DNA from: Psychrobacillus faecigallinarum
GTDB taxonomy: Bacteria > Bacillota > Bacilli > Bacillales_A > Planococcaceae
DNA: 64,000 nucleotides
Assembly: GCF_014836595.1 (NCBI RefSeq)
Contig: NZ_JACSQO010000004.1
Span: 186,001 to 250,000 of the forward strand
Reading direction: 5' to 3'
Shown: piece after piece, positions 25,374-34,538 of the stretch
How the letters are laid out: every line of letters starts with the position of its first letter
How positions within the stretch are numbered: the stretch's first letter is position 1
Program-made: the position numbers and the translations under genes
The notes under the pieces: model-generated
Database searches by the model: none
What the model saw: only the letters and a program-made list of their open reading frames with translations
What the model was told of the DNA's origin: nothing

Positions 25374-26492
25374 TCATATCTTTTTTGCAATTTTATCAAG
25401 ATAGGATGAGATTTGTTCGGAAGTGGTACCATCTCCATATGGATTATTAGCTTGAGCCATGTTTTCATATGCTTGTGGATTATTGAGTAACATTCGAGTT
25501 GCTTGTAAAATATCGTCTTTCTCAGTTCCAACTAATTTTAAAGTTCCTGCCTTTACTCCTTCCGTACGTTCTGTACTTTCCCTTATAACTAAAACGGGTA
25601 TATCTAATGCTGGAGCTTCTTCCTGTATACCTCCTGAATCTGTGATTACTAGATAGGATTTCTTCATAACATGTGCAAAACATTCATAGTCTAGCGGCTC
25701 GATAATATGAATAGTGGAACTCTTAGTACTTGCTAGAAAATGATCTTTAACCTCTTTTCTGACATTAGGGTTCGGGTGCACCGGGAAAATAATTTCAATA
25801 TCCTCAAACTCTTCTACTAGACTGGTAAGAGCTTCGTATATTCCTTTTAGCTTTATAAAATTTTCACGTCGATGAGTAGTAACTAATAGAATTCTCTTTC
25901 CTCTATCAAATATTTTTTGCAGATGATCAGGAAAGACATATGGTCTATTTGTAATGTCATAAAGAGCATCTATTACTGAATTCCCTGTTATTATAATTCT
26001 TTCTTGTGGAATTCCTTCAGCTAATAAATTCTCTTTGTTTTTTTCAGTTGGTGCAAAGTGATAATCACTTAACTTAGTTACGATTCGTCGGTACATTTCT
26101 TCGGGAAAAGGAGAAGAAATATTGTGTGTGCGTAGACCTGCTTCCACATGTGCTACCGAGATACGTTTTAAAAACGATGTATATGCTCCTGCAAATGTAG
26201 TCGCCGTGTCTCCTAGAACAAAAACAAGATCAGGTTTTTCTTTATCCAAAACCTCACCTAGTTTTTGTATTAGTTCTGCGGATAATTCCTCTAGCTTTTG
26301 ATTTGTTTTCATAAGCTTTAGTTCGTATTCGGGTTTTATGGAGAATAAGGATAAAACTTGGTCGAGCATTTCTATATGTTGCCCGGTGTTAACCAAAACA
26401 GTTTCAAATTTTTTATTCGTTTGAAGCTCTTTAATAATAGGCGCGAATTTGATTCCTTCAGGTCTTGTACCGAATATAATCATCACTTTCAT
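25374..26492 (-). CDS. wecB: UDP-N-acetylglucosamine 2-epimerase (non-hydrolysing)
   Basis: Interconverts UDP-GlcNAc and UDP-ManNAc, supplying ManNAc for wall polymers. The 372-residue protein has the family blocks GTRPEGIKFAPII at the N-terminus, AHVEAGLRT, FPEEMYRR, TTHRRENF and the ligand loop TDSGGIQEEAP. Usual length. It overlaps the upstream glycosyltransferase gene by 4 bp, suggesting that both act in one cell-surface glycan pathway. Called mnaA/yvyH in other Bacillus. Confidence 0.93.
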   Translation of the reverse strand: MKVMIIFGTRPEGIKFAPIIKELQTNKKFETVLVNTGQHIEMLDQVLSLFSIKPEYELKLMKTNQKLEELSAELIQKLGEVLDKEKPDLVFVLGDTATTFAGAYTSFLKRISVAHVEAGLRTHNISSPFPEEMYRRIVTKLSDYHFAPTEKNKENLLAEGIPQERIIITGNSVIDALYDITNRPYVFPDHLQKIFDRGKRILLVTTHRRENFIKLKGIYEALTSLVEEFEDIEIIFPVHPNPNVRKEVKDHFLASTKSSTIHIIEPLDYECFAHVMKKSYLVITDSGGIQEEAPALDIPVLVIRESTERTEGVKAGTLKLVGTEKDDILQATRMLLNNPQAYENMAQANNPYGDGTTSEQISSYLDKIAKKI

Positions 26493-28114
26493 TGTCTGTC
26501 TCCTTTTCTCCGTTTTTCAAGCTTTATTTTAGTAATATAGCCATCACTTTCTTCAAAATTTGCTTTATAGGAATCTCCCCAACGGATAAGCATTTCATCA
26601 ACTACCATACGAAACTGTTTATTTAAATTTTCCTTCTGAATAATTGTTATATTTTTATTATGTCTGCGCTGATTATATAAGGTTTGATCAATCCAGTGAA
26701 CTTTGAAGCGTTCTGCGACTCGTAAAAACATCATGAAGTCTTCAGCAATTAGTGGTTCTCCTCGTAAAGTAGTCATCCATCCGCTTAGCTCTTTTAGTGC
26801 AGAATACCGATACATTCTAGGGCAGTGAGTCTGAAAACTCTCTAGAATTTTATATTTATCTTTTAATGGTGAGCCTTTATAAATGTCCCCCTCGACTAAA
26901 ACGCCGTTTTCCTCATACCAGAGCCTTCTATTTGCAAAAACCATCCCTACTTTAGAGGATAAATTATCCATTTCACTAATCATGACCTCCAAAGTAATGG
27001 GTTCTATCCAGTCATCACCATCAAGTTCAAGGACATATTCACCCAACACATAGTCTAAAGCAATATTTAATGCTTCTGCTTTAGTCCGTTGCTTAATATG
27101 AATAGGGATAGTACGGGTATCATGTAAACTATATATCTCTTCTAAGGTATTATCCGTAGAGCCAACGTCTACAACTATTACATGAAAGTTTTTAAAAGTT
27201 TGATCAAAAACACTTTGTAAGCATTTTTTTATAAAGTTCCCATGATTGTGAGCAGTAATTATTACTGAAACCTTAGGTAAGTCTCCATTTTTCGTTCGGT
27301 GTTCTAAGCTAGCAGACATGCTGTTAAGATATAGTTCCTCAGGAGGAGTAAGAGTTGTTAATGAGTGTTTGCCGTTTAAGCGATATTCCATTAAGGGTTC
27401 AGGTATAAAAACAAATTCTCCTTGTTTCATTAATCTAATCCAAAATTCATAATCAGATACTAAGTCGTATTTAGAATCATAGCCACCAGTCTTTTCAAAA
27501 GCCTCTCTTGTATAAAGAAAAGATGCACCGATGAAACTGACCATCATGATCTCTTCTTTTGAACGATTCATCATCTTGTATAGAGCTGGGTAAAAATATG
27601 GAGTGGAAGGATGCGGCATTCCATTTTCATCAATTGGACTATACATGGAGTAAACGAGAGCAGTATTTGATGGTGAAGTGTTCATAGTTTCAACTAACTT
27701 TTCTAGGAAATTGGGAGCTTGTCTATTGTCACTGGAGATCCAAGTTAAATAGGAACAATCTTTGAGTTTGTCAAATCCTTCATTTAATGAGTAGGCAATT
27801 CCTTTGTTTATCTTCCTATCGATTATGATGAAGTCGCAAGTTAAGTAACTGGATAATTCATAAACGGTTTTAACGGTTTCCACATTTGCACCATCAATTA
27901 CAATCACAAGTGAAAAATTTTTATAGGTTTGTTGTTCAATAGCATGTACACATTCAATCAAATATTGTTTTTCTTGATTGTAAACAGGCATTACAATACC
28001 TACCTTATTTGGTATACGTTCGATATTATTTTGCTTTGTACTTGTTTTTAAATGACTTTGCTTATCTTTAGGCTTACTTGGTAACCAAAAGTGCTTTTTA
28101 TTTTTAAAGAACAT
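26489..28114 (-). CDS. Family 2 glycosyltransferase with two GT-A domains
   Basis: 541 residues. The N-terminal GT2 domain (about 38-270) starts VGIVMPVYNQEKQ. Its DXD region reads TWISSDNRQAP, and the acceptor side has YEFWIRLMKQGEF. The second GT2 domain (about 280-510) starts VSVIITAHNHGNF and carries LELDGDDWIEP as the metal-binding DXD and GEPLIAEDFMMFLR as the ED element. Two catalytic domains in one protein suggest a polymerising or two-sugar enzyme for a secondary wall polysaccharide. Coupled to wecB (ATGA overlap). No membrane helices, so it acts in the cytoplasm. Confidence 0.88.
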   Translation of the reverse strand: MFFKNKKHFWLPSKPKDKQSHLKTSTKQNNIERIPNKVGIVMPVYNQEKQYLIECVHAIEQQTYKNFSLVIVIDGANVETVKTVYELSSYLTCDFIIIDRKINKGIAYSLNEGFDKLKDCSYLTWISSDNRQAPNFLEKLVETMNTSPSNTALVYSMYSPIDENGMPHPSTPYFYPALYKMMNRSKEEIMMVSFIGASFLYTREAFEKTGGYDSKYDLVSDYEFWIRLMKQGEFVFIPEPLMEYRLNGKHSLTTLTPPEELYLNSMSASLEHRTKNGDLPKVSVIITAHNHGNFIKKCLQSVFDQTFKNFHVIVVDVGSTDNTLEEIYSLHDTRTIPIHIKQRTKAEALNIALDYVLGEYVLELDGDDWIEPITLEVMISEMDNLSSKVGMVFANRRLWYEENGVLVEGDIYKGSPLKDKYKILESFQTHCPRMYRYSALKELSGWMTTLRGEPLIAEDFMMFLRVAERFKVHWIDQTLYNQRRHNKNITIIQKENLNKQFRMVVDEMLIRWGDSYKANFEESDGYITKIKLEKRRKGDRQ

Positions 28115-28285
28115 ATATTCACTACTTCCTATTATTTATACCGAATTTCACATCGGTTAAGTAGTATATGAAACCCTTTCTAAGAGAACACGGCTTTTAT
28201 CTAGTGAATAATTAATGGGAATACTTCGCTAGGGGTACCATCAGGAAAATGCGGATTTACAACGTTAAGGAATTTTCAATACTAA

Positions 28286-28320
28286 AAACCATGCTTTGAC
28301 ATTGTCTAAAGCATGGTTTT
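28286..28320 (-). terminator. Terminator of the PfpI-like gene
   Basis: Perfect stem AAACCATGCTTT / AAAGCATGGTTT with a 10-11-nt loop and a T-run on the - strand, 41 bp past the stop at 28361. The gap 28115-28285 shows no gene. Confidence 0.75.
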
Positions 28321-28360
28321 TATTTAACTTATATAAATCTGCTAAGTTGATTTTTTTAGC

Positions 28361-28993
28361 TCATCTATTTATTGAATTCATTAACTGGAAGAAGTATTCA
28401 GGTTTATGAGTCTTATTTAGGTTATACCAGGAATGTAATGTATCTGGTGCAAATACATCTAATTTTTTTAATACTTCCATCGTAAATTCCAGAGGTGCAA
28501 CCCCTGATGCAGTAACCAAATTCTCACCAGATACCGCAGGTCTCATCTCATAATATTTTTCTCCTTTATAATTAGGGCAGACCATTTTAATATACTGTAA
28601 GTCATTGCTTGTGTGTTTTCTAGAATCTAAGTATCCCATATTCGCAAGAGCCTCAGTTGCACCACAAATTGCAGCGACAATAGTGCCGAGCTTTAAGGCT
28701 TCGCCAATTTTTTTCATGATTGGTTGATGAATAACTTCTCCCCAAGTAGTCCCTCCAGGCAAAACTAAAAGATCTTTACTCTCAAGAGTACACTCATCAA
28801 GGGAAATATCTGGTTTTATACTAAGTCCCCCCATCGTGGTAATCATTTCGTTATTAGCTCCTACTGTAACTACTTTTAAAGGTACTATATCTTTTTTGAA
28901 ATATCTTCCTGTGTTTAGTTCGGCAATTAAATACCCATATTCCCAGTCTGACATTGTGTTAAATACATATAGATAAACTTTTTTTGTTTGCAT
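28361..28993 (-). CDS. DJ-1/PfpI family protein
   Basis: 210 residues of the class I glutamine amidotransferase-like fold. The nucleophile elbow is VAAICGATEALA with Cys about residue 107, preceded by LVLPGGTTWGE (the acid-bearing loop). Members are peptidase-like, glyoxalase-like or chaperone-like enzymes; the Bacillus subgroup is uncharacterised. It lies downstream of a WYL regulator in the same orientation, but a perfect terminator separates them, so it has its own promoter in 28994-29035. Confidence 0.86.
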   Translation of the reverse strand: MQTKKVYLYVFNTMSDWEYGYLIAELNTGRYFKKDIVPLKVVTVGANNEMITTMGGLSIKPDISLDECTLESKDLLVLPGGTTWGEVIHQPIMKKIGEALKLGTIVAAICGATEALANMGYLDSRKHTSNDLQYIKMVCPNYKGEKYYEMRPAVSGENLVTASGVAPLEFTMEVLKKLDVFAPDTLHSWYNLNKTHKPEYFFQLMNSINR

Positions 28994-29035
28994 CCAATAA
29001 CACTCCCAATCACATTTATATACTAATTATAATAT

Positions 29036-29066
29036 AACTTCCCTGACAGCTAGCGTCAGGGAAGTT
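29036..29066 (-). terminator. Terminator of the WYL regulator gene
   Basis: Perfect 12-bp stem AACTTCCCTGAC / GTCAGGGAAGTT with a 7-nt loop, touching the regulator stop codon; the tail is only weakly T-rich. Confidence 0.65.
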
Positions 29067-29067
29067 A

Positions 29068-30030
29068 TCATACTTGATGAAATTTTATTAATTCCGACAG
29101 AACTTCAATAAGTCTTTTTTTTAGACTTATTGGCTCTATAATTTGAATAGATTTACCGTACGGTAAAAGTAAATGAGGAATATATGTATGTACTATATCT
29201 CTTTCAAGAAGGAAAACTGCTTGATTTGAATTTCGTTCATGTAAATAATGTCCTAAAAACCAATGTTGGCAAACATCATTCAGCGTACTTTCATTTCCAT
29301 TAATAACTAAAGAAGTAATCCCTTCCTTATCTTCTATAGTAGGAAGGAGATTTTTCATAAAAAAGTCACGTGCTGAAAAATTTTCTGGTCGGTTAAACTT
29401 TTTTGCGGTTAGCATTAGACTTTCAATTCGATTTACTCTAAAACTACGGATATCATTCCTAAGATGACAAAAGCCAATCACATACCACTTATTATTCCAA
29501 TAGATAATTCTGTACGGATCGACCAATCTATAATTTAATTGCTTTTCGCCACTTTTATGGTAAAGAATTTTTACTGAGTACCCGTCAGTTACAGCCTGCT
29601 CCAACTCCTTCAAAAAAGGTTCCATAGAGAGTGAACTTAATCGACTTATTACTTCAAGACTAGTTAAATGTTGGTTTATCTTTGTTTCCTGCTCTTGATT
29701 TGAGTATTTACTTAGTTTTGAAATGGCCCTATTTAGTGCTTCACCTCCATAATATCCGGCTTCTTCTGCAAAAACAGCCGCGTGAAATAGTGAAGTTTGC
29801 TCTTCAAAATCAAAAAAAAGAGGTGCCTCAATAAAATTGTTCAATAAAGTGTATCCACCGTTATGTCCTGGTTCTGAAATTATAGGTACGCCACTCGTTG
29901 AAATTGTATCAATATAACGATACACAGTCCTTATATTCATCTCTAACTTTTCTGAAATTTGTTTTGCAGTAATTTTTTCACCTGAACGAAGCATCCATAG
30001 AATCGCTAACAGATTGTCAATTTTAGGCAT
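29068..30030 (-). CDS. YafY-type HTH regulator with WYL domain
   Basis: 320 residues. An N-terminal winged helix (about 1-60, containing ITAKQISEKLEMNIRTVYRYIDTI) is joined to a WYL domain (about 135-230). The WYL domain includes YRLVDPYRIIYWNNKWYVIGFCHLR in two pieces and ends in the WCX extension. WYL domains bind small ligands or nucleic acids in transcription regulators. Target unknown; the PfpI gene downstream is the nearest candidate. It is complete, unlike the second WYL protein in the window at 50853. Confidence 0.88.
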   Translation of the reverse strand: MPKIDNLLAILWMLRSGEKITAKQISEKLEMNIRTVYRYIDTISTSGVPIISEPGHNGGYTLLNNFIEAPLFFDFEEQTSLFHAAVFAEEAGYYGGEALNRAISKLSKYSNQEQETKINQHLTSLEVISRLSSLSMEPFLKELEQAVTDGYSVKILYHKSGEKQLNYRLVDPYRIIYWNNKWYVIGFCHLRNDIRSFRVNRIESLMLTAKKFNRPENFSARDFFMKNLLPTIEDKEGITSLVINGNESTLNDVCQHWFLGHYLHERNSNQAVFLLERDIVHTYIPHLLLPYGKSIQIIEPISLKKRLIEVLSELIKFHQV

Positions 30031-30093
30031 ATATTCCCACCTCTATATGGAACTTATTTTCTACTCTATATTTCCGCTCTTTGGTATATCTCA

Positions 30094-30599
30094 TCAAAAT
30101 TTCCTTTCCGATAGCTTTCTATATAATGAGATCCTAGATACATTTGTGATTTCACAAATTTGATTTACAGTCATTTCTCCCTCTTTATAAAGCTTTACTG
30201 CATAATTCATTCCTGCATAGTTTTTGTGCTACTTCTTTAACCGACCTTTAAAATTTCCTTCTTTCTTAGCCAGTTCAATCCCTTCACGCTGCCGCATACG
30301 GTTAAGATCACGTTCTAATTGGTTTACACCCGCCATAACAGGAATTAAGAATTGGCTGTAGGGATTATCTTCTGATAAATCTAGCCATGTATCTTTTAAG
30401 GATTTTAAAATTGCCTTTTTACTTCGTATGTTATCGATTAATTCAAATAAATCTTGTTTAATACGAGTAATCCGAGTTAAATCCGAACATAAATGATGTC
30501 ACCTTCTTGTATATCCTCTAACATTTTTTGAAGTTGCTGTAATTGACTTGAAGGATTAAGGCTAGTTGAACTGACACGTATATAACCGAGTTTTCGCAA
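30094..30599 (-). pseudogene. Broken resolvase gene of a Tn3-family transposon (tnpR)
   Basis: GAGGTGAT precedes a TTG at 30599 that begins MRKLGYIRVSSTSLNPSSQ, the N-terminus of a serine resolvase with the catalytic Ser in RVSS. About 20 residues are missing directly after QLQQL. After GDIIYV the frame shifts and reads on as DLTRI, then KKAILKSLKDTWLDLSEDN and AGVNQLERDLNRMRQREGI. A further shift near 30230 leads to the C-terminal HTH (TVNQICEITNVSRISLYRK) and a TGA at 30096-30094. So it has at least two frameshifts and one deletion. It is non-functional and diverges from the tnpA remnant at 30747. Confidence 0.82.
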
Positions 30600-30671
30600 A
30601 ATATCACCTCGTTTTTGAGACAAGTCTTATGAGACGCTCTTAACTATGATTTTATCTGTCTCCGACACTTG

Positions 30672-30697
30672 TATCAATAGAGTACACTCTATTGATA
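30672..30697. other. Palindrome, probable res subsite of the dead transposon
   Basis: A 26-bp inverted repeat with 11-bp arms (TATCAATAGAG / CTCTATTGATA) and centre TACA lies between the tnpR and tnpA remnants. In Tn3-family elements the resolvase binding site res occupies exactly this position and consists of such ~28-bp dyads. Confidence 0.6.
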
Positions 30698-30746
30698 TTT
30701 AATTAAATTAATTGACTGAATAATTACAGAAATGAGATGATACTTT

Positions 30747-30908
30747 ATGAAAACTCCTAGAGGTAGAGAATTTCTTACACCGGAACATTGACGGGCTCTT
30801 ATGCAAATTCCTGAAGATGAGTGGGTGCTAGGAACCTACTACATTTGGGTTCATTTGGCTCACAATCCCGCCGTTGTCGCCGCCTGCCGCTACAATTATG
30901 CTAATTAA
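30747..30908 (+). pseudogene. N-terminal remnant of a Tn3-family transposase (tnpA)
   Basis: ATG 30747 opens MKTPRGREFLTPEH, then an in-frame TGA, then RALMQIPEDEWVLGTYY. This matches the start of Tn3-type transposases. After about 32 codons the similarity ends and unrelated codons run to TAA at 30906. The gene is thus truncated from about 1000 codons to a stump. It diverges from the broken tnpR, as in an intact transposon. Confidence 0.7.
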
Positions 30909-30920
30909 TGAATTAAAAAG

Positions 30921-30973
30921 AGCATCTTTTCTTTTGTAATGTAGTGTTCACCTTCATTACAGGAAAAGATGCT
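30921..30973. terminator. Bidirectional terminator after the MFS gene
   Basis: Stem AGCATCTTTTC / GAAAAGATGCT with an internal second helix (TGTAAT / ATTACA). T-runs flank it on both strands (CTTTTTAATT on -, GTTTTTTTC on +). It lies just past the stop of the leftward MFS gene. Confidence 0.7.
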
Positions 30974-31008
30974 AAATTGTTTTTTTCTTATAAGAAATAT
31001 ACTTATCG

Positions 31009-32211
31009 TTAACTAAGAAAACTATCTTTGAATTGTTGTTCTTTCCACATAAATGTAATCCCTAGGCCGACTGCCATGATTATACCAGCGAAAATGTATG
31101 GAAAATTGATGTTAACATCAAACAAGATACCACCTAGTGCAGGTCCAATAATATTTCCTAAACTCGTATATGTTGAGTTCATGCCCGCAACAAATCCTTG
31201 TTCTTTTCCGCCTGCTCTGGATAAAAATGTTGTGAGTGCTGGACGGAGTAAATCGAATGCAAGAAATATAAAGCTCGTTACTATAAGGACTATTATAAAG
31301 CTAGAAATGACCGTAGAAATGAATGCCAAAATCACTCCTACAATTAGGCAAATTTGAATTAGTTTTTTTTCGCCTAAAAGGTCTACTAACTTTCCAAACA
31401 TAAATACTTGTACTACTACTCCAAATATGGAACTTATGGTAATAATGACAGCGATGTCCTTTGGTGTAAAACCAAACTTATGATCAGAGAATAGGCTAAA
31501 AACCGTTTCGTATGCAGATAGACCAAAGGCTAAAACAAATATAATAATGAAAGCTATAAAGTACATTGGTTTTAGTGATTTTTTTAAATCGCCTACAAAA
31601 TTGGTTTGTTTACTGTTAGCTGATATTTCAGCTAATTCTTCTTTTGAAAGTGGTTCTTTCAGTATAAACAAAGAGGAAATACAGGCGATAAATGCTATTC
31701 CTGCTGCAAAGTAGAATGGCAATCTAACCCCAAATTCTGCTATAAATCCGCCAATCCCTGGCCCTATGATAAAACCTGTGCTAATGGCTGCTGAAATATA
31801 GCCCATTGCTTTAGGTCTCTCCTGAATCGTCGTAATATCAGCAATATATGCTGTAACACCCGGCATAATAAATGCAGCACTAACGCCTCCTAATACTCTT
31901 GAAAGGTATAGTACCCAGACGTTTGTACCCGCCCCAAAAATAAGCTCGGAAACACTAAATAATAGTAAACCGATGGTAATCATTTTTTTACGACCAAATT
32001 GGTCTACCCAGCGGCCAGCAAATGGAGATGTGATCAGTTGAGCGACAGCAAACACTGCTACTAAATAACCCATTGTGCTTCCGGACAAATGCATGATATT
32101 CATAAACGATGGCATCACAGGAATAATGAGTCCTATTCCTAAAAACGCGATGAAAATATTACTTAATAAGATAATAATTACTGATTTTTGTTCTTTTATA
32201 GATTTATTCAT
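31009..32211 (-). CDS. MFS multidrug exporter, Bmr/NorA-like
   Basis: About 400 residues, 12 membrane helices. Motif A reads GRWVDQFGRKKMI, and the drug/H+ antiporter motif C lies in helix 5 (AAISTGFIIGPGIGGFIAE), which marks an exporter of the 12-helix DHA1 family. I start at ATG 32211, just after AGAAAGAAG; the frame continues to 32277 without a ribosome binding site. It is 22 bp downstream of a TetR repressor gene in the same direction, so it is probably induced by its own substrates through that repressor. Substrates unknown. Confidence 0.88.
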   Translation of the reverse strand: MNKSIKEQKSVIIILLSNIFIAFLGIGLIIPVMPSFMNIMHLSGSTMGYLVAVFAVAQLITSPFAGRWVDQFGRKKMITIGLLLFSVSELIFGAGTNVWVLYLSRVLGGVSAAFIMPGVTAYIADITTIQERPKAMGYISAAISTGFIIGPGIGGFIAEFGVRLPFYFAAGIAFIACISSLFILKEPLSKEELAEISANSKQTNFVGDLKKSLKPMYFIAFIIIFVLAFGLSAYETVFSLFSDHKFGFTPKDIAVIITISSIFGVVVQVFMFGKLVDLLGEKKLIQICLIVGVILAFISTVISSFIIVLIVTSFIFLAFDLLRPALTTFLSRAGGKEQGFVAGMNSTYTSLGNIIGPALGGILFDVNINFPYIFAGIIMAVGLGITFMWKEQQFKDSFLS

Positions 32212-32233
32212 ATATACACTTCTTTCTTTACTA

Positions 32234-32824
32234 TCAATGAATAGATATGCCTCGCCAAAATACTTTCCACGAGGCATTTAGCCTCTCGTGTAAACGTTTT
32301 TCTTCATTGACATATACCAGTTCAAGCATCATTGAATCTACCATGCTTAGAAATGCATAAGTCAATATTAACGCGGACTCACCAATAACCAAATTTTCAT
32401 CCATCCATTGTTTAAATTTGTCTTCTAACATAGCTTGCACTTGTTTCTCTATATCAAGTACATCCTCTTCAATTTCCTTCGCTAAGTGAGCAGGTGGGAA
32501 AAATGACATACGTAACCAAAACTTTAAATGCTCATCTTTTTGAAAAAGATTAATGACCATTTGCAGGAATCCATACAAATCATTCTGGGGATCCTTAGAG
32601 TTTAATGGACGAAAGTACTCTAACTTAGTATCCAATTCAGTTTGCTTGGCATCTCTTAAAACCTGAAGAAAAAGGTCATCCTTCCCTTTATAGTGTGCAT
32701 AAATAGACTGTTTTTTCATACCCACATCTTCAGCGATTTGGGAAAGCGAAGCACCTTCATAGCCGTGAATTGTAAAATATTTAAGAGCTGATTCTTTGAG
32801 CTCTTGGCTTTTCACATCTCTCAC
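32234..32824 (-). CDS. TetR family transcriptional regulator
   Basis: 196 residues. The N-terminal HTH (about 8-55) reads ALKYFTIHGYEGASLSQIAEDVGMKKQSIYAHYKGKDDLF in two overlapping pieces, the classical TetR layout. The C-terminal domain is a ligand-binding helical bundle. A perfect palindrome overlapping its own ribosome binding region (32833-32844) is the likely operator, so it should repress itself and the MFS gene downstream. Confidence 0.9.
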   Translation of the reverse strand: MRDVKSQELKESALKYFTIHGYEGASLSQIAEDVGMKKQSIYAHYKGKDDLFLQVLRDAKQTELDTKLEYFRPLNSKDPQNDLYGFLQMVINLFQKDEHLKFWLRMSFFPPAHLAKEIEEDVLDIEKQVQAMLEDKFKQWMDENLVIGESALILTYAFLSMVDSMMLELVYVNEEKRLHERLNASWKVFWRGISIH

Positions 32825-32832
32825 TCCTTTTA

Positions 32833-32844
32833 ACGAACGTTCGT
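32833..32844. promoter_or_regulatory. TetR operator candidate
   Basis: Perfect 12-bp palindrome ACGAACGTTCGT, extendable to TAACGAACGTTCGTCA with near symmetry, starting 9 bp from the regulator start codon and abutting the AAAAGGAG ribosome binding site. Confidence 0.65.
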
Positions 32845-32917
32845 CAGTTATATTAACAAAATTTAATCATGGAAGCAAGTTAATTAGATCAAAGTATTAA
32901 AAAATTACACAAAAAAG

Positions 32918-32940
32918 CATCAGGAGATAATCCTGATGCA
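32918..32940 (-). terminator. Terminator of the LCP gene
   Basis: Perfect 9-bp stem GCATCAGGA / TCCTGATGC, 5-nt loop, then TTTTTT on the - strand, touching the stop codon. Confidence 0.85.
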
Positions 32941-32942
32941 CT

Positions 32943-33974
32943 TTAGTTACCTATTGTTAAGTCCTTTACTTCATCCGAATTTGCCTTATAAGTAGTATCC
33001 TCTAAGTTTGTTTTAAGCTTTTTGCTTACTTCGTTTAAAGAGTTTTCATCTGCTATAAAATACCAGAGATCATGGCCAGCTTCTTTACTATATATGGTTT
33101 TACCTGTACCATCTAACTGTAAGTGTTCAATGGGCGTTCCTTTTATCTGCTGATACATTTTAGCTAGCTTTATATAGTCTGAGGAAGGAATATTGGTTTT
33201 GACATTTTCTCCAATATCCTTGATTAAATCATCTATTTTAGTAATCATACTCACATTGGTCATTTCGCTTAAAAGTGATTGGATGACTTGCTTCTGTCTT
33301 TCATTTCGTCCTTTATCACCCTCTGGATCTTTTTTACGCATACGTACATATGCTAGAGCCTCGTCTCCCTCTAAAAACATAGGTCCCTCTGTATAGGTCT
33401 TCCACTCAAAATTAGCGAGTTGAATTTTAAAGGTAAAAGGAACGTCGACTTCGACCCCTCCCAAAGTATCAACTATGTCCTGGAAACCCTGGAAATCTGT
33501 CGATACGTAATAGTCAATAGGTATCCCTAACATGTTTTCTATTGTATCAGTTGTCCAATTGATACCACCATTTGAATAAGCATGGTTTATTTTGTCTTCT
33601 TTATCTAGTCCTTCTATATAAACTAAAGTGTCTCTAGGTATGCTAACCATTGACATTTTGTTGGTAGTTGGATTGACTGTAGCTACAATTAGCATATCTG
33701 ATCGACCATACTTTTCATTTTCTCCATGCTCAATGCCAGCTAAAAGTATTGAAAACGGAGACTTAGCTTTTACTTCTTTCGTACCAGTGTCTTCTTCAAG
33801 GTCCTTAATCAATGGCGCAAATATTTTATTATTCGCATGCTTTGCCTCCCACGATAAATTGATGGCAAAGAAAATGACTGCAGACATCAGTAAAATAGAA
33901 CTAATCATTATAGTATATATAACTTTCTTTCTTTTAAAAGTCTTTCTTTTCACTCGACTTCGAGAACTTTTCAT
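32943..33974 (-). CDS. LytR-CpsA-Psr (LCP) family wall polymer ligase
   Basis: 343 residues. A basic cytoplasmic N-terminus and one membrane helix (about 18-38) precede an extracellular LCP domain with the usual residues. These are GRSDMLIVATVN, VSIPRDTLVYI and, near the end of the domain, ALAYVRMRKKDPEGDKGR. LCP enzymes transfer teichoic acids or other glycans from undecaprenyl carriers to peptidoglycan. This fits with the wecB/glycosyltransferase pair at 25-28 kb, though the genes are not linked. Monocistronic; ATG after GGGAG. Confidence 0.92.
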   Translation of the reverse strand: MKSSRSRVKRKTFKRKKVIYTIMISSILLMSAVIFFAINLSWEAKHANNKIFAPLIKDLEEDTGTKEVKAKSPFSILLAGIEHGENEKYGRSDMLIVATVNPTTNKMSMVSIPRDTLVYIEGLDKEDKINHAYSNGGINWTTDTIENMLGIPIDYYVSTDFQGFQDIVDTLGGVEVDVPFTFKIQLANFEWKTYTEGPMFLEGDEALAYVRMRKKDPEGDKGRNERQKQVIQSLLSEMTNVSMITKIDDLIKDIGENVKTNIPSSDYIKLAKMYQQIKGTPIEHLQLDGTGKTIYSKEAGHDLWYFIADENSLNEVSKKLKTNLEDTTYKANSDEVKDLTIGN

Positions 33975-34115
33975 CTTGTTCTTTTCTCCCTTAAGTCTAA
34001 TATATGTTTTTCTTGAAATTATCTTATAATTATTTTTCTAAATTATACCATTTATATTTTTAATTACAAGTTTATAAAGACTTTTAGGTTTTATTCATGA
34101 GATTATTTTACTTTT

Positions 34116-34538
34116 TCATGTATTTTTAAATTGGTCTGCTAGAGTAATATTTCTTTTGAAATAATCAGGGAATTCATCACTACTTAATATTTGCTCAGTC
34201 GTCAGCCAAACTATTTCATCCACTTCTTCTCTGCATTTGACGTAGGGTTCACCAAATGAGTGGTCACAGACAAAGACAATATCAACAACAGATTTTCCAG
34301 TATCTGATATAAAGGAAGAACTGTTTACATATTGAAGGTTTGTAACTTCAATACCTACCTCTTCTTTGATCTCTCGGTGCAACGTTCTTTCAAATATGTC
34401 AATTGCATCACCCTCTTGATCTACTGTGCCACCCACAAATGCCAAACTTCCAGCAGCATGTTCTTCCTTCTCGCTTCGTTTCACTAAGAGCCACTTTCCC
34501 TCTTTGTATATAGCGCCCTCCACATTAACGATGAACAT
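34116..34538 (-). CDS. Nudix hydrolase with extended Nudix loop
   Basis: 140 residues with a Nudix box. GGTVDQE opens it and REIKEEVGIE closes it, but 12 rather than 7 residues separate the first Glu from RE. This is an extended variant. Nudix enzymes hydrolyse nucleoside diphosphates linked to another group; the substrate cannot be read from the box. Last gene of a three-gene operon, overlapping the phosphatase gene by 14 bp. Confidence 0.85.
   Translation of the reverse strand: MFIVNVEGAIYKEGKWLLVKRSEKEEHAAGSLAFVGGTVDQEGDAIDIFERTLHREIKEEVGIEVTNLQYVNSSSFISDTGKSVVDIVFVCDHSFGEPYVKCREEVDEIVWLTTEQILSSDEFPDYFKRNITLADQFKNT

Noticed and set aside
28115-28285. Possible gene fragment between the glycosyltransferase and the PfpI-like gene
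   Set aside because: Short GC-richer words occur, but no frame longer than a few dozen codons or domain similarity could be found.
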